A stretch of 64,000 nt of DNA from Streptomyces sp. CB01881. Lineage in GTDB: Bacteria > Actinomycetota > Actinomycetes > Streptomycetales > Streptomycetaceae. Where the stretch lies: assembly GCF_002953255.1 (NCBI RefSeq), contig NZ_CP026498.1, positions 18,728 to 82,727 on the forward strand. The letters are read 5' to 3'. Numbering within the stretch: position 1 is the stretch's first letter; each line of letters starts with the position of its first letter. The notes beneath the pieces were generated by a model. It saw nothing but the letters and a program-made list of their open reading frames with translations, was not told the origin of the DNA and did not search any database. The position numbers and the translations under genes were made by a program. Shown piece after piece: positions 61,035 to 64,000 of the stretch.

Positions 61035-62078
61035 TCACGCCCGGAAGAGGGCGACCTTCAGGGCGCCGTTCTCCCCGGCGTCGGCGAAGACGTCGTACGC
61101 GTCCTGCATCTCGTCCAGGCCGAAGCGGTGGGTGACCAGCCCGGCGACGTCCAGCCGGCCGGCGGCGAGCATGTCGAGCAGCAGCGGGGTGCTGTGGGTG
61201 TCGACCAGGCCGGTGGTGATGGTGAGGTTGCGGATCCAGAGCTCCTCCAGGTGCAGCAGGGCCGGTTTGCCGTGCACGCCGACGTTCGCGACCCGCCCGC
61301 CGGGCCGGACGACGCGGGTGCAGAGTTCGAAGGACTCGGGCACGCCGACCGCCTCGATCGCCACGTCCGCGCCCAGGCCGTCCCCGCTCAGCGCGCGCAC
61401 CGCCTCCGGGGGCGCGTCGGCGACGGTGAGGGTGGTGTCCGCGCCGAACCGCTTGGCGGCGTCCAGACGGGCCTGCGCGAGGTCGACCGCGATGATGCGG
61501 GCGGGGCTGTAGAGCCGGGCGGTGAGGATCGCGGCCAGGCCGATCGGGCCCGCACCGACGACCACGACGGTGTCGCCGGGCCCCACCCGGCCGTTGTGGA
61601 CGCCGACCTCGTAGGAGGTGGGCAGGATGTCGGCGAGCAGCAGCGCGGCCTCGTCCGTGACCCCTTCGGGCAGCCGGTGCAGCGAGTTGTCGGCGAAGGG
61701 GGTGCGGACGTACTCGGCCTGGCAGCCGTCGACCAGGTGGCCGAGGATCCAGCCGCCACCGCCGGTGCACTGGCCGTAGGCCGCCGCACGGCAGTAGGCG
61801 CAGCGGCCGCAGGCCGAGATGCAGGAGACCAGGACGCGGTCGCCGGCCTTGACGGTGCGCACGCCCGGCCCGGTCTCGGTGACGGTGCCGACGGCCTCGT
61901 GTCCGAGGACGCGGCCTTCGGCGACCTCGGGGACGTCGCCCTTGAGGATGTGCAGGTCGGTGCCGCAGATGGTGACCGCGTCCACCCGGACGATCGCGTC
62001 CTCGGCGTCGCGGAGGACGGGGTCGGGGACCCCTCCCCAGGTACGGCGGCCCGGTCCGTGGTAAGTCAGCGCCTTCAT
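61035..62078 (-). CDS. Zinc-dependent medium-chain alcohol dehydrogenase
   Basis: The 347-residue MDR enzyme has the catalytic zinc ligands Cys and His-Glu (VTICGTDLHILKG, then VLGHEAVGTV), the structural zinc cysteines CISACGRCAYCRAAAYGQCT, the Rossmann GAGPIGLAA motif and VDLAQARLDAA. It oxidises or reduces a small alcohol/aldehyde with NAD. An alcohol dehydrogenase next to DevR/DevS-like genes is also seen at the S. coelicolor OsdR locus, as I recall it. The ATG is 62078. Confidence 0.92.
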   Translation of the reverse strand: MKALTYHGPGRRTWGGVPDPVLRDAEDAIVRVDAVTICGTDLHILKGDVPEVAEGRVLGHEAVGTVTETGPGVRTVKAGDRVLVSCISACGRCAYCRAAAYGQCTGGGGWILGHLVDGCQAEYVRTPFADNSLHRLPEGVTDEAALLLADILPTSYEVGVHNGRVGPGDTVVVVGAGPIGLAAILTARLYSPARIIAVDLAQARLDAAKRFGADTTLTVADAPPEAVRALSGDGLGADVAIEAVGVPESFELCTRVVRPGGRVANVGVHGKPALLHLEELWIRNLTITTGLVDTHSTPLLLDMLAAGRLDVAGLVTHRFGLDEMQDAYDVFADAGENGALKVALFRA

Positions 62079-62586
62079 CTCCCGGTCACTCCTCTCGGGC
62101 TCCTCGGTCCTCCCCCGCCGTCGGAGCCGGGCGGTGGCGGAGCCGGGCGGTGGCCGGCCTGGACGGCAGCCGACAGCGGGCGGTGGCTGATGCGGGCAGC
62201 AGCAGATGCGGGCGGTCGCCGACGCAGGCGGCGGCGGACCCGGACGGTGGCCCCGGTTCCGTTTTGCTCCTCTTCCGTTACTCCTCCAGCCTTCCGCCGA
62301 ACCGCGGCAGCCGCCAGGGGCGGGCGGGCCCCGGCCCTGGGCCGACCGGCCCTGACCACCGCCCCGGGGCGACGGAGGGCAACGGAGGGCGACGCCCCGG
62401 CGGCGGACGGCGACGCCCACGCGGGCGGGGCGGGCAGGCGGGCGGGGCGGGCAAGCGGGCGGGCCGGGGCGCGTTCGGGGGGCTCCGGGGGCGTGTTCGG
62501 GGCGCGTCGTCGAACACCAGGCAGGCGGGAGTCGGAAGTCGGGCCCTAGGCTGGTCGGTGGCGTAGGGCGAGCCAGGGAGGACCCC
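62079..62586. other. Divergent promoter region, repeat-rich
   Basis: The 508-base gap between the alcohol dehydrogenase (leftward) and the second DevS-like gene (rightward) has low-complexity GGCGGTGGC- and GGGCGGGGCGGGCA-type repeats, but no convincing ORF or operator. Confidence 0.5.
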
Positions 62587-64000
62587 TTGGGCAGCGCATC
62601 GGAGAGTTCCGCCCCCGTACCACGGCTGCGTCTGGACGAGCTGCTGGACGAGCTCCAGGCCCGGCTGGACTCGGCCCGGGGCACCCGCGACCGGATCCAC
62701 AGCCTGCTGGAAGCGGTGCTGTCGGTCGGCCGCGAGCTGGAGCTGACCCAGGCGCTCCACCACATCGTGGAGGCGGCGGTCACCCTGGTGGACGCCGAGT
62801 ACGGCGCGCTGGGCGTGATCGGCGAGGACCAGCGACTGTCGCAGTTCGTCCCGGTGGGCCTCAGCGAGCAACGGATCAAGCTGATCGGCGCGCTGCCGTC
62901 CGGCCACGGCGTGCTGGGCGAGCTGATCCGGCACCCCGAGCCGCTGCGGCTCTCCCGGATCTCCGACCACCCCGCCTCGTACGGCTTCCCCGCCAACCAC
63001 CCGCCGATGAGCTCCTTCCTGGGGGTGCCGATCCGGGTCCGGGACAGGGTGTTCGGGAACCTCTACCTGACCGAGAAGCGCGGCGGCGCGGAGTTCGACG
63101 CCGAGGACGAGTCGGTGCTCGCCACCCTCGCCGTCGCCGCCGGGGTCGCCATCGACAACGCCCGCCTGTACGCGCGGGCGCGGCTGCGCGAGCAGTGGCT
63201 GGCGGCGAGCGCCGAGGTGACCAGCGCCCTGCTGTCGGGGAAGGAGGAACAGGACGTGCTCGACCTGCTGGTCGCCCGGGCCGCCGGGATCTCCGGCGCG
63301 GACCTCGCCGTCGTCGCACTGCCGCTGCCGGACGGCGGCGCGCTGGAGGTGCGGATCGCCGCCGGGCTGGGTGAGCAGGCGCACCGCGGTCTCGTCCTGC
63401 CGGTGCACGGCTCCTTCGTCGGTGCCGCGGTCCTCACCGGCGGGCTGGTGGTCAGCCCGGATGTGCGCAAGGACCCCCGGATCACGTCCGGTCCGCCGCG
63501 CTGGGAGGGGCTGGGCCCGGCGGTGGCGGTGCCGATCGGCACGACGGAGCACCGGGTGCGCGGCGTGCTGATGCTGGCCCGGGCCGCGGGCTCGGCGCTG
63601 TTCGGCGAGGAGGAGTCCGGACCGCTGCTGGGCTTCGCCGGTCAGGCCGCCGTCGCGATGGAGCTGGCCGAGCGGCGCCGGGACTCCGAGCAGGTGGCGC
63701 TGCTGCGGGAGCGCGACCGGATCGCCCGCGACCTGCACGACCTCGCGATCCAGCGGCTCTTCGCCACCGGGATGACCCTTCAGGGCGCCACCCGCTTCAT
63801 CGACCACCCGGAGGCGTCCGACCGCGTCCTGCGGGCGATCGACGACTTGGACGAGACGGCCAGGACCATCCGCGCCACCATCTTCGGCCTGCGCCTGCGC
63901 GAGAGCGGCCCGGCCGCGACCGGTCTGCGCAGCCGGGTGGTCGAGGTGATCGAGCGGGCCGCCCGGACCCTCGGCTTCACCCCCGGCCTGCGGATGTCCG
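62587..64000 (+). CDS. Second DevS/DosT-like sensor histidine kinase (3' end outside window)
   Basis: The frame runs off the right edge. The start is TTG 62587 with GGGAGGA upstream. The first 470 residues align with the kinase at 52276: LRLDELLDELQARLDSARGT, two GAF domains with H138 in ANHPPMSSFLGVPIRV, and the HisKA_3 DRIARDLHDLAIQRLFATGM box. The HATPase domain is missing only because the window ends. Two such kinases in one locus parallel DevS/DosT of mycobacteria. Confidence 0.9.
   Translation, partial: MGSASESSAPVPRLRLDELLDELQARLDSARGTRDRIHSLLEAVLSVGRELELTQALHHIVEAAVTLVDAEYGALGVIGEDQRLSQFVPVGLSEQRIKLIGALPSGHGVLGELIRHPEPLRLSRISDHPASYGFPANHPPMSSFLGVPIRVRDRVFGNLYLTEKRGGAEFDAEDESVLATLAVAAGVAIDNARLYARARLREQWLAASAEVTSALLSGKEEQDVLDLLVARAAGISGADLAVVALPLPDGGALEVRIAAGLGEQAHRGLVLPVHGSFVGAAVLTGGLVVSPDVRKDPRITSGPPRWEGLGPAVAVPIGTTEHRVRGVLMLARAAGSALFGEEESGPLLGFAGQAAVAMELAERRRDSEQVALLRERDRIARDLHDLAIQRLFATGMTLQGATRFIDHPEASDRVLRAIDDLDETARTIRATIFGLRLRESGPAATGLRSRVVEVIERAARTLGFTPGLRMS

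Noticed and set aside
59571-62549. 992-codon plus-strand frame
   Set aside because: Runs antisense to the GNAT, HTH/split-barrel and alcohol dehydrogenase genes, which have complete motifs.

Overview
The window is GC-rich actinobacterial chromosome, most likely Streptomyces or Kitasatospora. Third codon positions are almost all G or C, many genes start with GTG, several starts sit 6-7 bases behind a TANNNT hexamer with no ribosome binding site (leaderless transcripts), and typical streptomycete families appear (DUF397 with an XRE partner, SUKH proteins, an S-adenosyl methyltransferase of the DUF574 type, ECF42 with a DGPF protein, DevR/DevS). No rRNA, tRNA or CRISPR array was seen.

Layout. 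1-2.2 kb: a broken-off HExxH protein and a TPR/2-oxoglutarate-Fe(II) oxygenase, probably the end of a peptide-modifying cluster lying to the left. 2.2-12.5 kb: a HAD protein, a short UvrA-like ABC protein, and a secreted or envelope set (lytic transglycosylase-like protein, membrane protein, SxxK serine hydrolase, M4 metallopeptidase) with short tandem repeats between genes. 12.5-24.6 kb: an accessory patch with a 45-residue-repeat fibre-like protein, a small protein ending in an EF-Tu domain III-like module, two SUKH immunity-type proteins, a P-loop protein, an aminoglycoside-phosphotransferase-like protein, and at least six decayed genes (TnsA-like, integrase-like, IS256, IS1182, IS5-like and DUF4037). 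24.7-43.6 kb: ordinary chromosome, with a cupredoxin lipoprotein, argG, two SDR enzymes with their regulators, an ECF42 module, an exporter, an Mrr-like nuclease, and an Lrp-type regulator beside a 990-residue kinase/PLP enzyme fusion.

44.3-48.1 kb: a tightly overlapped five-gene operon (DoxX-like, DUF3419/BtaA-like, DUF2071, membrane-anchored methyltransferase, small membrane protein) behind a perfect TTGAACATGTTCAA palindrome. I regard this as the best candidate for an undescribed pathway, possibly a lipid modification. 48-50.7 kb: a secreted DUF4360 protein, an HPP membrane protein and a methyltransferase. 50.8-64 kb: a region resembling the oxygen/redox dormancy (DevR/DosR, OsdR) loci of actinobacteria, with a NarL-type regulator, two DevS-like two-GAF kinases (one cut by the right edge), two FMN split-barrel proteins, a zinc alcohol dehydrogenase, a flavodoxin, a LysR/EamA divergent pair and an XRE/DUF397 pair.

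Functional names rest on motifs read by eye and on remembered families. No database search was run.
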